Assembly (NCBI RefSeq): GCF_007991755.1
Contig: NZ_BJYY01000014.1
Location: forward strand, 62,001 to 126,000
Origin: Cellulomonas aerilata
GTDB taxonomy: Bacteria; Actinomycetota; Actinomycetes; Actinomycetales; Cellulomonadaceae
Direction of reading: 5' to 3'
DNA length: 64,000 nt
This document shows, piece by piece, positions 47,311-55,258 of the stretch. Every line of letters starts with the position of its first letter. Within the stretch, counting starts at the first letter, position 1. The notes under the pieces were generated by a model. That model saw nothing but the letters and a program-made list of their open reading frames with translations. It did no database searches and was not told where the DNA came from. The translations under genes and the position numbers were made by a program.

Positions 47311-48291
47311 CTACGCGCCCGACCCGCCCGAGGACGACGCGGCGACCGACGCCAGGGTCGATCGGACCATGTCGTCCACGGTGCGCCGCGGCGACCAGCC
47401 GGTCGCCCGGGCGAAGGCCTCGGCGGACGCGACGACGAACGCCGGGTCGCCGGGGCGGCGCGGGGCCCTGACCGGCTCGACCCGGCAGCCCGACGCGGTG
47501 CCGAGCGCGGCGACCATCTCCAGCACGGACGTGCCCGTCCCGGTGCCGATGTTGAAGACCCGGAAGCCCGCGGCGGTGGTCCGGCGCAGCGCGAGGATGT
47601 GGGCGTCGGCGAGGTCCTGCACGTGGACGTAGTCGCGGACGCAGGTGCCGTCCGGCGTCGGGTAGTCGTCGCCGTAGACGACCGGCGGGAGCCCCGCGCG
47701 CAGTCGCGCGACCAGGATCGACAGCAGGTTGATCCGGGAGGTGTCGGCGAGCTCGGGCCGGTCGGCGCCCGCGACGTTGAAGTAGCGCAGCGCGATCACG
47801 TCGACCCGGCCGGCCGCCGCGGCCCAGCGCAGCAGGTCCTCGCAGGCGAGCTTCGTCGCGCCGTACGGGTTGACGGGCCGGGTCGCGTCGCACTCGCGCA
47901 CCGGTGCCGCGGTCGTCTCGCCGTACACCGCCGCCGACGAGGAGAAGACGAGGCCGCGCACGGCTGCCGCCTCCATGGCGAGCAGCACGTTCGCGGTCTG
48001 GCCGACGTTCTGCTGGTAGTAGCGGACGGGCTGGGCGACGGACTCGTCGGCGCGCTTGAGGCCCGACATGTGCACGACCGCGTCGACGTCGTGCCGGGTC
48101 ATGAACGCCGCGAGCGCCGGCACCGTGCCCCGGTCGGACAGGTCGGCCCGCAGCATCGGGACGTCCGGGACGCGGGCCGCGACCCCGGTGGAGAGGTCGT
48201 CGGCCACGACGACCGCCGTGCCGGCGTCCTGCAGCGTCCGGACGATGTGCGCCCCGATGTACCCGGCACCGCCGGTGACCAGTACGGTCAC
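47311..48291 (-). CDS. galE: UDP-glucose 4-epimerase
   Basis: Extended SDR of 326 aa interconverting UDP-glucose and UDP-galactose (possibly also the N-acetyl forms). The cofactor motif GGAGYIGAH is at residues 6-14. SSSAAVYGE holds the catalytic Ser and NPYGATKLACEDLL the Tyr/Lys pair; VRDYVHVQDLADAH and FNIGTGTGTSVLEM follow as expected. GTG 48291 has a GGAGGGG site; an ATG 66 bases further upstream is less likely. It is convergent with the glycosyltransferase operon and could supply its nucleotide sugar. Confidence 0.93.
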   Translation of the reverse strand: MTVLVTGGAGYIGAHIVRTLQDAGTAVVVADDLSTGVAARVPDVPMLRADLSDRGTVPALAAFMTRHDVDAVVHMSGLKRADESVAQPVRYYQQNVGQTANVLLAMEAAAVRGLVFSSSAAVYGETTAAPVRECDATRPVNPYGATKLACEDLLRWAAAAGRVDVIALRYFNVAGADRPELADTSRINLLSILVARLRAGLPPVVYGDDYPTPDGTCVRDYVHVQDLADAHILALRRTTAAGFRVFNIGTGTGTSVLEMVAALGTASGCRVEPVRAPRRPGDPAFVVASAEAFARATGWSPRRTVDDMVRSTLASVAASSSGGSGA

Positions 48292-48403
48292 TGCCCCTCC
48301 CTTGCCCGCGGTCACGGGTGACGCCCCTGTCACCCGTTCGGTCGAGGTCAGCGGCAAGTTATCACCGCTCGGCCCTCGTGCCGGGAGGCGCCCCGCGGGC
48401 CGG

Positions 48404-49339
48404 TCAGGCGTCGGTCAGCTCGCGGGGCAGCGCGATGACGTCGACGAGCGCGCCGTTGCGCCAGACGGTGATCTCCAGCGGCCGCCCGATCGCGCCCTCG
48501 ACCATGAGGCGCTGGATCGCGGTGGTCGTGGCGATGCGCTCGCCGCCGATCTCCACGACGACGTCCCCGGCGCGCAGCCCCGCCTCGGCGGCGGGGCTCC
48601 CGGGCAGGACGCGGGCGACGTGCAGGCCGGTCCGGCGCCCGAGCGTCACGGCGAGGTCGGGCGGCAGCGGCGCCTGCGCTCCCACGATCCCCAGCGAGGC
48701 CCGCCGCACGCGGCCCTGGGTCATCAGGGTGCTGATGATCCCGCGCGTGGTGACGTTGATCGGCACGGCCAGCCCGAGCCCCACGCCGGCCACGGCCGTG
48801 CTGACCCCGACCATCCGGCCCGCGCTGTCGGCCAGCGCCCCGCCGCTGTTGCCCGGGTTGAGCGCGGCGTCGGTCTGGATCACCTCGTCCACCACCCGGC
48901 CGGCGCGCGTGGGCAGGGAACGACCCAGACCCGACACGATGCCGGCGGTGACGCTGCCGGCCAGGCCCAGCGGGTTGCCGACGGCGACGACCAGCTGGCC
49001 GACCTGCAGCCGCGCCGCGTCGCCCATCCGGACCGGCGCCGGGACGCCGTCGCGCGCCAGGAGCACGGCCAGGTCGGAGAGCGGGTCGCGCCCGACGACG
49101 TCCGCGGTCGCCTCGCTGCCGTCGGTGAAGGTGGCCTGTACCGTCTCGGCCCCCTCGACCACGTGGGCGCTGGTGAGCAGGTAGCCGTCGCCGGTCAGCA
49201 CGCTGGCGCTGCCCGACCCCGAGCCGCGGGCGGTGCGGACCTGCAGGCTCGCCACGCTCGGCATCACGGTGCGGGCGACGTTGATCACCGCCGCGGAGTA
49301 CGCGTCGAGCAGGTCGTCGCCGGGGTGGTCGTCCACCAT
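48404..49339 (-). CDS. HtrA-like serine protease with PDZ domain
   Basis: S1C protease of 311 aa. The catalytic triad is His59 (TSAHVVEG), Asp89 (PLSDLAV) and Ser165 (NPGNSGGAL). A PDZ domain follows from about residue 220 (GLHVARVLPGSPAAEAGLRAGDVVVEIGG). Unusually for HtrA, there is no signal peptide or transmembrane helix; the start DDHPGDDLLDAYSAAVINVA is soluble, so a cytoplasmic location is predicted. No clear ribosome site precedes the ATG. It is divergent from ligD. Confidence 0.88.
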   Translation of the reverse strand: MVDDHPGDDLLDAYSAAVINVARTVMPSVASLQVRTARGSGSGSASVLTGDGYLLTSAHVVEGAETVQATFTDGSEATADVVGRDPLSDLAVLLARDGVPAPVRMGDAARLQVGQLVVAVGNPLGLAGSVTAGIVSGLGRSLPTRAGRVVDEVIQTDAALNPGNSGGALADSAGRMVGVSTAVAGVGLGLAVPINVTTRGIISTLMTQGRVRRASLGIVGAQAPLPPDLAVTLGRRTGLHVARVLPGSPAAEAGLRAGDVVVEIGGERIATTTAIQRLMVEGAIGRPLEITVWRNGALVDVIALPRELTDA

Positions 49340-49413
49340 GGCGGGTACAACACCGCGGCGCCGTCCGGCATGCCGCAGGACGGGGCGCAGATCAGCGGAC
49401 CGTGCGCCACCCT

Positions 49414-49451
49414 GGACGGCGGACGGCGGACGGCGGACGGCGGACGGCGGA
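49414..49451 (+). repeat. 7-bp tandem repeat in the htrA/ligD divergent gap
   Basis: Five exact GGACGGC units plus GGA, immediately upstream of the ligD leader. The period is 7 and so is not codon-like. Confidence 0.85.
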
Positions 49452-49495
49452 GGGTGAGCGGCCGGGGTGGCTGCCGGGGTACGGAGGGGTGGGGG

Positions 49496-51199
49496 ATGGC
49501 GCGCACGCGCGGTGCAGGGTCGGGCGGCAGGCCGGGCGCCCGGCCGAGCGGCACGTCGGGCGGCACGTCGGGCGGCACGTCGGGCGGAGCAGGGTCGGGC
49601 GGGGGCGAGCTCGAGACCTACCGGTCCATGCGGGACTTCGGCCGCACGCCCGAGCCGTCCGGGGCGCCCGAGCCGACGCCCACGCCGGAGGGGCGGCGCC
49701 GGTTCGTCGTCCAGCGCCACCGCGCCCGTCGGCTGCACTACGACGTGCGCTTCGAGATGGGCGGCGTCCTGGTCAGCTGGGCGGTGCCACGCGGGCCGAC
49801 GCTCGACCCGCACGTGCGGCGGATGGCCGTCCACGTCGAGGACCACCCCCTGGAGTACGAGGACTTCGAGGGCGTCATCCCGGCCGGGGAGTACGGCGGC
49901 GGGGACGTCATCGTCTGGGACCGCGGGACGTGGGACCTGCACAAGGACGACGACCCGCTGGCGGCCGTCGCGGCGGGGGAGCTGCACGTCGAGCTGCACG
50001 GCGCCAAGCTCGCCGGCCGGTTCGTGCTCGTGCGGACCGGGGACCCCGAACCGCACGGCAAGGAGCAGTGGATCATGCTGCACAAGCGTGACGACCACGC
50101 CGTCGACGGGTGGGACGCCGAGGACCACCCCCGGTCGGTGCTGTCCGGCCGCACCAACGACGAGGTGCTGGCGGACCCCGACCGGCTGTGGCGGTCCGAC
50201 CTGCCCGCCGCCGAGGCGTCGGTCGACCTGCGGTCGGCGGCGGTCCGGGCCCCCTCCGAGGACGAGCTCGCCGCGCTCGACGACCTCGGGCCGGGCGGCT
50301 CGTGGGAGGTGTTCGGGCGGCGGCTGCGCGTGACGAACCTCGACAAGCCCCTGTTCCCCGGGCGGGAGGGGGCGGCCCCCGTCACCAAGCGCGAGCTCGT
50401 CCGGTACGCGGCGCAGATCGCCCCGGTCGCGCTGCCGTACCTGCGCGGCCGGGCGCTGAACATGCACCGCTACCCGGAGGGCGCGGCGTCGGGCAAGGGG
50501 TTCTGGCACAAGCAGCTCCCCACGCACGCGCCGTCGTGGATGCCGCGCTGGCAGAACCCCGACGCGGACGACGGCGAGACCACCACCTACCTGGTCGTCG
50601 ACGAGCCGGCGGCACTGGTGTGGGCGGCGAACTTCGGCGCGCTCGAGTGGCACGCGTGGACGTCCCCGACGCGGGCGCCGCAGCTGCCGGACTACGCGCT
50701 GTTCGACATCGACCCGGGCACCGCGACGCCGTGGGACGACGTGCTGCTGCTGGCCCGGCTGCACCGGGACGCGTTCGAGCACCTCGGCGTGCGCGCCTAC
50801 CCCAAGCTGACCGGCCGGCGCGGCATCCAGGTGTGGGTGCCGGTCGCGTCCGGCCCGACGTTCGACGAGACGCGGGCGTGGGTGGAGCGGGTGTCGCGCA
50901 CGGTGGGGGCCGTCGTCCCGGACCTGGTGAGCTGGCGCTGGGAGGTGCGCGAGCGCGGCGGGCAGGCGCGGCTGGACTACACGCAGAACGCGGTCAACAA
51001 GACGCTCGTCGCCCCGTACAGCCCGCGGGCCGCCGCGGGTGCGCCGGTCTCCGCGCCGATCACGTGGGACGAGCTCGACGAGCCGTGGCTGCGGCCCGAC
51101 GCGTTCACGGTGCGGACGGTGCTGGACCGGATCGCCGAGCGCGGGGACGCGTTCCGCGGCGTGCTCGCCGCCGACCAGGTGCTGCCGCGGCTCGGGTGA
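49496..51199 (+). CDS. ligD: LigD-type DNA repair protein: phosphoesterase plus polymerase, no ligase
   Basis: Non-homologous end-joining protein of 567 aa. A Gly/Ser/Thr-rich N-terminus contains GTSG repeats. It is followed by the 3'-phosphoesterase (PE) domain (about 60-200; FVVQRHRARRLHYDVRF, VEDHPLEYEDFEGVIPAGEYGGG) and the primase-like polymerase (POL) domain (about 270-560; LRVTNLDKPLFPG, LNMHRYPEGA, FDIDPG with the metal Asp pair, LTGRRGIQVWVP, NAVNKTLVAPYS). The ATP-dependent ligase domain of typical LigD is absent, so a separate ligase would be needed. No ku gene lies in the window. The order PE-POL differs from the mycobacterial POL-PE-LIG. Confidence 0.9.
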   Translation: MARTRGAGSGGRPGARPSGTSGGTSGGTSGGAGSGGGELETYRSMRDFGRTPEPSGAPEPTPTPEGRRRFVVQRHRARRLHYDVRFEMGGVLVSWAVPRGPTLDPHVRRMAVHVEDHPLEYEDFEGVIPAGEYGGGDVIVWDRGTWDLHKDDDPLAAVAAGELHVELHGAKLAGRFVLVRTGDPEPHGKEQWIMLHKRDDHAVDGWDAEDHPRSVLSGRTNDEVLADPDRLWRSDLPAAEASVDLRSAAVRAPSEDELAALDDLGPGGSWEVFGRRLRVTNLDKPLFPGREGAAPVTKRELVRYAAQIAPVALPYLRGRALNMHRYPEGAASGKGFWHKQLPTHAPSWMPRWQNPDADDGETTTYLVVDEPAALVWAANFGALEWHAWTSPTRAPQLPDYALFDIDPGTATPWDDVLLLARLHRDAFEHLGVRAYPKLTGRRGIQVWVPVASGPTFDETRAWVERVSRTVGAVVPDLVSWRWEVRERGGQARLDYTQNAVNKTLVAPYSPRAAAGAPVSAPITWDELDEPWLRPDAFTVRTVLDRIAERGDAFRGVLAADQVLPRLG

Positions 51200-51224
51200 G
51201 GGCGGACGCTCCCAGGGACGCACG

Positions 51225-51635
51225 TCACAGGTGAGGTGGCTCGCTCCGGCGGTGCACCGGCGCGCCCGCTCGTACCGCCCGTGGGATCTCCGCGACCTCG
51301 TCGACGCGCGCGACGAGTCGGTCCACCGCGGCCGGGTCGGCCGGCGACTCCACCTCGACGGCGTACCGGATCCCGGTGGACGCCCCGCCGTCGGCGTCGA
51401 AGCCGCCGTCCGCCGTCACCCGCACCCCCTCGAGCTCGACGCCGGCCGCGGTCGCCTCCCGGTAGAGGTCGTTGAGCACGCACGCGGCGACCGACAGGTG
51501 CAGCAGGTGCGCACCGGTGAAGGCCGTGGACACGGTGACCCCGCCGTCGGTCCAGCGGTGCGGCAGACGCGTCGCCGCCGGGTCCGAGGACCGCAGCGAA
51601 CCGGCGGCAGCGACGACCTCGAAGGTGTCGGACAT
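51225..51635 (-). CDS. OsmC-family protein with a single cysteine
   Basis: Protein of 136 aa with the OsmC fold: a short N-terminal strand region, then FTGAHLLHLSVAACVLNDLYREA near residue 47 holding the only conserved cysteine, then GVRVTADGGFDADG and the YAVEVESPADPAAVDRLVARVDEVAEIP helix. The second (resolving) cysteine of Ohr/OsmC peroxidases is not visible, so peroxidase activity is doubtful. A GGGAGGAG site precedes the ATG. Confidence 0.75.
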   Translation of the reverse strand: MSDTFEVVAAAGSLRSSDPAATRLPHRWTDGGVTVSTAFTGAHLLHLSVAACVLNDLYREATAAGVELEGVRVTADGGFDADGGASTGIRYAVEVESPADPAAVDRLVARVDEVAEIPRAVRAGAPVHRRSEPPHL

Positions 51636-51768
51636 CGTGAGCTCCTCCCGGCCGCGGCCGGCGGCCCGTCCAGTTGGCGCCCGTCGGTCGGGCCCCGACC
51701 GACGACCGGTCTACCGCACCACGCCTCGGATGGGCAGCCCTCGTCGTGGGCGTCGTGATGCTCGTGCC

Positions 51769-51800
51769 GTCGTGGCGTCGTGGCGTCGTGGCGTCGTGGT
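51769..51800 (+). repeat. 8-bp tandem repeat between two minus-strand genes
   Basis: Four contiguous GTCGTGGC units (last one GTCGTGGT), with related GTCGTGGG at 51743-51750, in the 193-base gap between the DUF222-HNH and OsmC genes. Confidence 0.85.
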
Positions 51801-51828
51801 GTCGGGCGTTGGGCGGGCGCGCCCCTTG

Positions 51829-53244
51829 TCAGGCCGGCCAGCCGTCGTCGTCCCCGTCCGGGCGCAGGTCCGCCAGCTCGCGTCCGGCGGCGTCGGTGAA
51901 CACCCACCGAGCGCCACGCCGACGGATCTCGATCCCGCGATGGTGGACATGTCGGTGGTGGTGGAAGCACAGGAGGATCCCGTTCTCGACGCTGGTGCTC
52001 CCGTGGTCACGCGCCCAGTGCTGCACGTGGTGACATTCCGAGATCAACGGTGGCGCGGTGCACCCGGGATATCGGCAGTGCCGGTCGCGTGCGACGATCG
52101 CGTTCCGCCTCGCCCGCGTGAACGTCCGCTCCGCCCGGCCGACGTCGAGGATCTCCGACGTCGGCCCGAAGATGTAGCGGTTCAATTCGCCGTCGCAGGC
52201 CAGCCGGTCCAGGAGAACCCGGGGGACCGGGATCCCGTCCTCGAACTGCGGCCCGTGCGCCACCGTCCGCGGCGAGAGCGCCGGTGCTGGTGCTGGTGCT
52301 GGTGCTCGTGCCGGTGCCCGACCGGCCGGCGTACGGCCGTCCACCGTCGCCCGGGCGCGGTCGGCCAGCTCCTGCAGCCTCTCGTGCGTGACCAGGACGC
52401 CGACACGCGTCCGCACGGTGGACCCCTTGCCGGTCCCCATGAGCTCAAGACCCCGGCGCGCGAGCGCCCCCAGGGCGGCGGCGCGTCGCTGCCCGGCGGA
52501 GCGCTGGTCGCCTGCCGCCGGGACCGGGGTCAGGGCCTCGAGCGCGGTGCGCAGGTTCTGCCCGTCGTCGACCGTGAGGAACCCGTCCACGTGGTACCCG
52601 TTCAGCGTGGGAGCGACCTCCAGGTAGGCCCGGTCGCTCGCCTCGACGTAGCCACGGTCGTCGGCGTCCGGGTCGGCCGCGGCGGCCCAGCCGCGGACGC
52701 ACCGGCGGAACTCGTCGACCGGCAGCAGCCGCGCCTGCTCGACCAGCCACGCCTCGTTGCACGCTCCGTCGGATGACAGCGCGGCACGGCGCAGCTCGGT
52801 CGTGGGCGCCAGGGCGGCGAGCACGTGCGCGTGCTCGACCCCGATCTCGCCGGACGCGGCGGCGACAGCGGCCCCCGGCAGGTCGTCGCGCAGCGCGCGC
52901 CCGAGCCTCACCTGCGCCTGGGCGAGGTGCACGCTCGTCCCGAACCGGCGAGCCGCGTACCGCGACAGGGACCGGGCGGAGATCGACCACAGCCCGTCGG
53001 CCTCGATCACCGTGAGCATCCGTGCCTGGGCGACGCCGGCCCGGCTGATCACGTCGGCCAGCACCGTGGCGATCGCCTCGGCCTGACGGCCGTCCAGGTC
53101 CGTCGCCGACAGCGACCCGAGGGAGTCGAGCCAGGCGAGCACCGCCGGCAGCGACCCGGTGACCTCAGGCGGCAGCGCAGGGTTGCCCACCGCATCCGGC
53201 GCGGGGAGGACGGCGGAGTCGAGGGGCGTGTCGTCGTCAGCCAC
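51829..53244 (-). CDS. DUF222-HNH endonuclease-like protein (13E12 type)
   Basis: Protein of 471 aa combining an N-terminal helical DUF222 domain (about residues 25-300) with a C-terminal HNH nuclease (about 385-440; CRYPGCTAPPLISECHHVQHW and LLCFHHHRHVHH with the zinc cysteines and catalytic His). An Ala/Pro repeat linker precedes the HNH part. These proteins are multicopy in actinobacteria and include the 13E12 repeat family of mycobacteria. The GTG start has AGGAGG eight bases upstream. Confidence 0.9.
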   Translation of the reverse strand: MADDDTPLDSAVLPAPDAVGNPALPPEVTGSLPAVLAWLDSLGSLSATDLDGRQAEAIATVLADVISRAGVAQARMLTVIEADGLWSISARSLSRYAARRFGTSVHLAQAQVRLGRALRDDLPGAAVAAASGEIGVEHAHVLAALAPTTELRRAALSSDGACNEAWLVEQARLLPVDEFRRCVRGWAAAADPDADDRGYVEASDRAYLEVAPTLNGYHVDGFLTVDDGQNLRTALEALTPVPAAGDQRSAGQRRAAALGALARRGLELMGTGKGSTVRTRVGVLVTHERLQELADRARATVDGRTPAGRAPARAPAPAPAPALSPRTVAHGPQFEDGIPVPRVLLDRLACDGELNRYIFGPTSEILDVGRAERTFTRARRNAIVARDRHCRYPGCTAPPLISECHHVQHWARDHGSTSVENGILLCFHHHRHVHHRGIEIRRRGARWVFTDAAGRELADLRPDGDDDGWPA

Positions 53245-53615
53245 GATGCCCACCTCCTGTCGCTGCGTCCCGCCTCGTTTCCTGAGGCCAATTCTACGGT
53301 GACCCACCGACATTCCCGTCGGCCGGGCGCGATCTGTGGGGAACGCTCGGGAGATTGCGCAGGTGTGCCGCTCGGCGGAAGGGTCTCCCTTTCCTCAGAA
53401 CTTCCGGAGAAGGGCGCGAAAAAGCTGTGGACGAATACTCCGTCCACAACCACAATGGTCGGGGAACGGAGCGCACATCCCACGGAGAACTCCTGCAGAG
53501 GTCGCGACGCGGCGACCAGGCGGTAGGGCCCGACACCGAACCGGTGAACGACTGAGCTCGTCATCCGCCTGACCGACCGACCAGGCCCCCGGAGCCCCCG
53601 CCGGTCGCGCAACCG
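53245..53615. other. Gene-free interval with relatively AT-rich patch and inverted repeat
   Basis: This 371-base interval shows no supportable gene. At 53426-53448 lies an inverted repeat TGTGGACG-AATACTC-CGTCCACA within a patch poorer in G and C than its surroundings (about 53390-53480). The arms resemble DnaA boxes (TTGTCCACA) but no other origin feature is present. Both flanking genes point leftward (minus strand), so it may contain the HNH promoter and the end of the small membrane-protein gene. Confidence 0.5.
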
Positions 53616-53954
53616 TCAGGGGCGCCGACCTCGCGGCCCGCCGACCGGACGCCGCGGCAGGTGGCGCCGGCGGGGCGGGGGCATGACGTACGCGGGCGGC
53701 TCGGCCGGCAGCGGCGACGTGTGCCCGGGGAGGGACGGATCGCCGGAGACCGCCCCGGGCTCGACGGGTGTGCCGGGCTGCGGCACGAGGGGCGCGGTCG
53801 ACGGCGGGACGGGCCCCGACTGCGGGGGCGAGGCGGGGCTGGACCTCGACCTTCGTGTGGGCCGACGGGGGACGTGGTGGGACGGCCCGTGGAACAGGCC
53901 CACGATCAGCACGGCCAGCACGACGACGGCGCCGATGCCGATGTAGAAGTCCAC
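53616..53954 (-). CDS. Single-pass membrane protein with Pro-rich tail
   Basis: Short protein of 112 aa. One N-terminal transmembrane segment (residues 3-22, YIGIGAVVVLAVLIVGLF) is followed by a basic region and a Pro/Ser-rich tail ending in an Arg/Pro cluster. The GTG start has a strong GAGGAGGAG site upstream. No family is recognised. It is divergent from the LacI regulator, so its promoter shares the operator region. Confidence 0.55.
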   Translation of the reverse strand: MDFYIGIGAVVVLAVLIVGLFHGPSHHVPRRPTRRSRSSPASPPQSGPVPPSTAPLVPQPGTPVEPGAVSGDPSLPGHTSPLPAEPPAYVMPPPRRRHLPRRPVGGPRGRRP

Positions 53955-54056
53955 CTCGTCTCCTCCTCGTCGCGTCCGAGCCCACTGTCGCACGCCGTCG
54001 CGGTCCGCACCGGCTGTGCCGCAGGACCCGTCCGGATGCTCGACGCCGCGGCCCCG

Positions 54057-54114
54057 TTGACAGGTCCGCGAGCCCGCTGCCACAGTTGGAAACGTTTCCG
54101 CTGGAAACGTTTCC
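54057..54114 (+). promoter_or_regulatory. Promoter with tandem LacI-family operators
   Basis: A perfect -35 TTGACA (54057-54062) and CACAGT -10-like box (54081-54086), 18 bases apart, are followed by two identical palindromes GGAAACGTTTCC at 54088-54099 and 54103-54114, repeated with a 15-bp period. The first covers the expected transcription start. The adjacent LacI-type protein is the likely ligand-responsive repressor. Confidence 0.75.
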
Positions 54115-54187
54115 GGGCAGCCGCCCGCAGCACACGACCGACCGGCTCAGCGTCGAGCCGCGGACCTCGACGACGAGGGGGGACACC

Positions 54188-55258
54188 GTGGTGCGGAGCC
54201 GCGCGACCCTGCCCCAGGTCGCCGAGCGCGCCGGTGTCTCGCTGTCCTCCGCGTCCCGCGCCCTGCACGGCAACGGGGCGAGCGCCGCGATGGTCGGCCG
54301 GGTGCGTGCCGTGGCGGAGGAGCTCGGGTACCACCCCGACGCGACCGGCCGGTCGCTGCGGATGCGCCGCACGTTCCAGATCGCGTTCGCCGTCGCCGAC
54401 ATCGGCAACCCCGTCTACGTCGAGATGATGACGGCGATCCAGCAGGTGGTCAGCGACCGGGGCTACCGCCTGCTGCTCGCCACCACGGGGGAGACCCCGC
54501 GGGACACGGCCGCGCTCGTCCGCGGACTGGTCGCGGGGTCCGTCGACGGTCTGGTCATCAGCCCCCTGCGCCTGGACGACGAGCTTGTCGAGGCGCTGGC
54601 CGGAGCGGGCAAGCCCGTGGTGGTCATCGGCCGCCCGCTCGCGGACGACCGGCTGGACAGCGTGTCCACCGACTCCGCCGGTGGCATCGGGCAGGCGGTC
54701 GACCACGTCGTCGGGCTCGGCCGTCGCCGGATCGGCTTCCTCAACGGCCCGCTGGACACCACGCCGGGCGAGGCGCGCCAGCGGGGTTTCGACGCCGCCG
54801 TCGGCCGGTCCGGACCGGGCGTCGAGACCGTGGACACCGAGGTCGCCGACGACTTCACCGTCACCGCCGGGCTGGTCGCCGCCCGGGCGCTGCTCGCGCG
54901 GCACACCGCAGCGCCGCTGGACGCCGTCGTCGCGGCCAACGACCTCCTCGCGATCTGCGCCGTCAAGGCGGCCCGCGAGGCGGGGCTGCGGGTGCCCGAC
55001 GACGTCGCCGTCACCGGGATGGACGACACCGAGCTCGGCCGGGTGTTCCAGCCGAGCCTGACGAGCGTCGACCTGGGCGCCGCCGCGCGCGGGCGCGCCG
55101 CCGCCGAGCTGCTGCTCGGCCGGCTCGACGACCCGGCGCACGAGCGGGGAGCCGTCGTCGTGGCGCCCCGGCTCGTCGTCCGCGAGTCCACGCTCGGTGC
55201 GCACGCTCCATCGGCCCCGCCCGACCGCCGGCCCTCGACCGGGGAGGAGCGCCCATGA
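54188..55258 (+). CDS. LacI-family transcriptional regulator
   Basis: Repressor of 356 aa. The N-terminal HTH contains TLPQVAERAGVSLSSASRALHGNG with a hinge helix RSLRM (residues 5-60). The periplasmic-binding-like effector domain (about 65-335) shows FAVADIGNPVYVEMM, GLVISPLR and PDDVAVTGMDDTELG. GTG 54188 or the adjacent GTG 54191 can start it, with a G-rich ribosome site upstream. Its own gene is the first of the ABC/ADP-ribosylglycohydrolase operon (ATGA overlap with the permease), so it is autoregulated through the tandem operators. Confidence 0.9.
   Translation: MVRSRATLPQVAERAGVSLSSASRALHGNGASAAMVGRVRAVAEELGYHPDATGRSLRMRRTFQIAFAVADIGNPVYVEMMTAIQQVVSDRGYRLLLATTGETPRDTAALVRGLVAGSVDGLVISPLRLDDELVEALAGAGKPVVVIGRPLADDRLDSVSTDSAGGIGQAVDHVVGLGRRRIGFLNGPLDTTPGEARQRGFDAAVGRSGPGVETVDTEVADDFTVTAGLVAARALLARHTAAPLDAVVAANDLLAICAVKAAREAGLRVPDDVAVTGMDDTELGRVFQPSLTSVDLGAAARGRAAAELLLGRLDDPAHERGAVVVAPRLVVRESTLGAHAPSAPPDRRPSTGEERP

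Noticed and set aside
49414-49590. Possible CRISPR array from short repeats
   Set aside because: Units are 7-12 bp and contiguous without spacers; they are simple tandem repeats.
51829-53244. HNH protein as evidence of a mobile element
   Set aside because: No transposase, integrase, terminal repeats or target duplication are visible around it; 13E12-type genes also occur as stable chromosomal copies.
53400-53460. Chromosomal replication origin
   Set aside because: Only one inverted pair of imperfect DnaA-like boxes is present, and dnaA, dnaN and other origin genes are absent.
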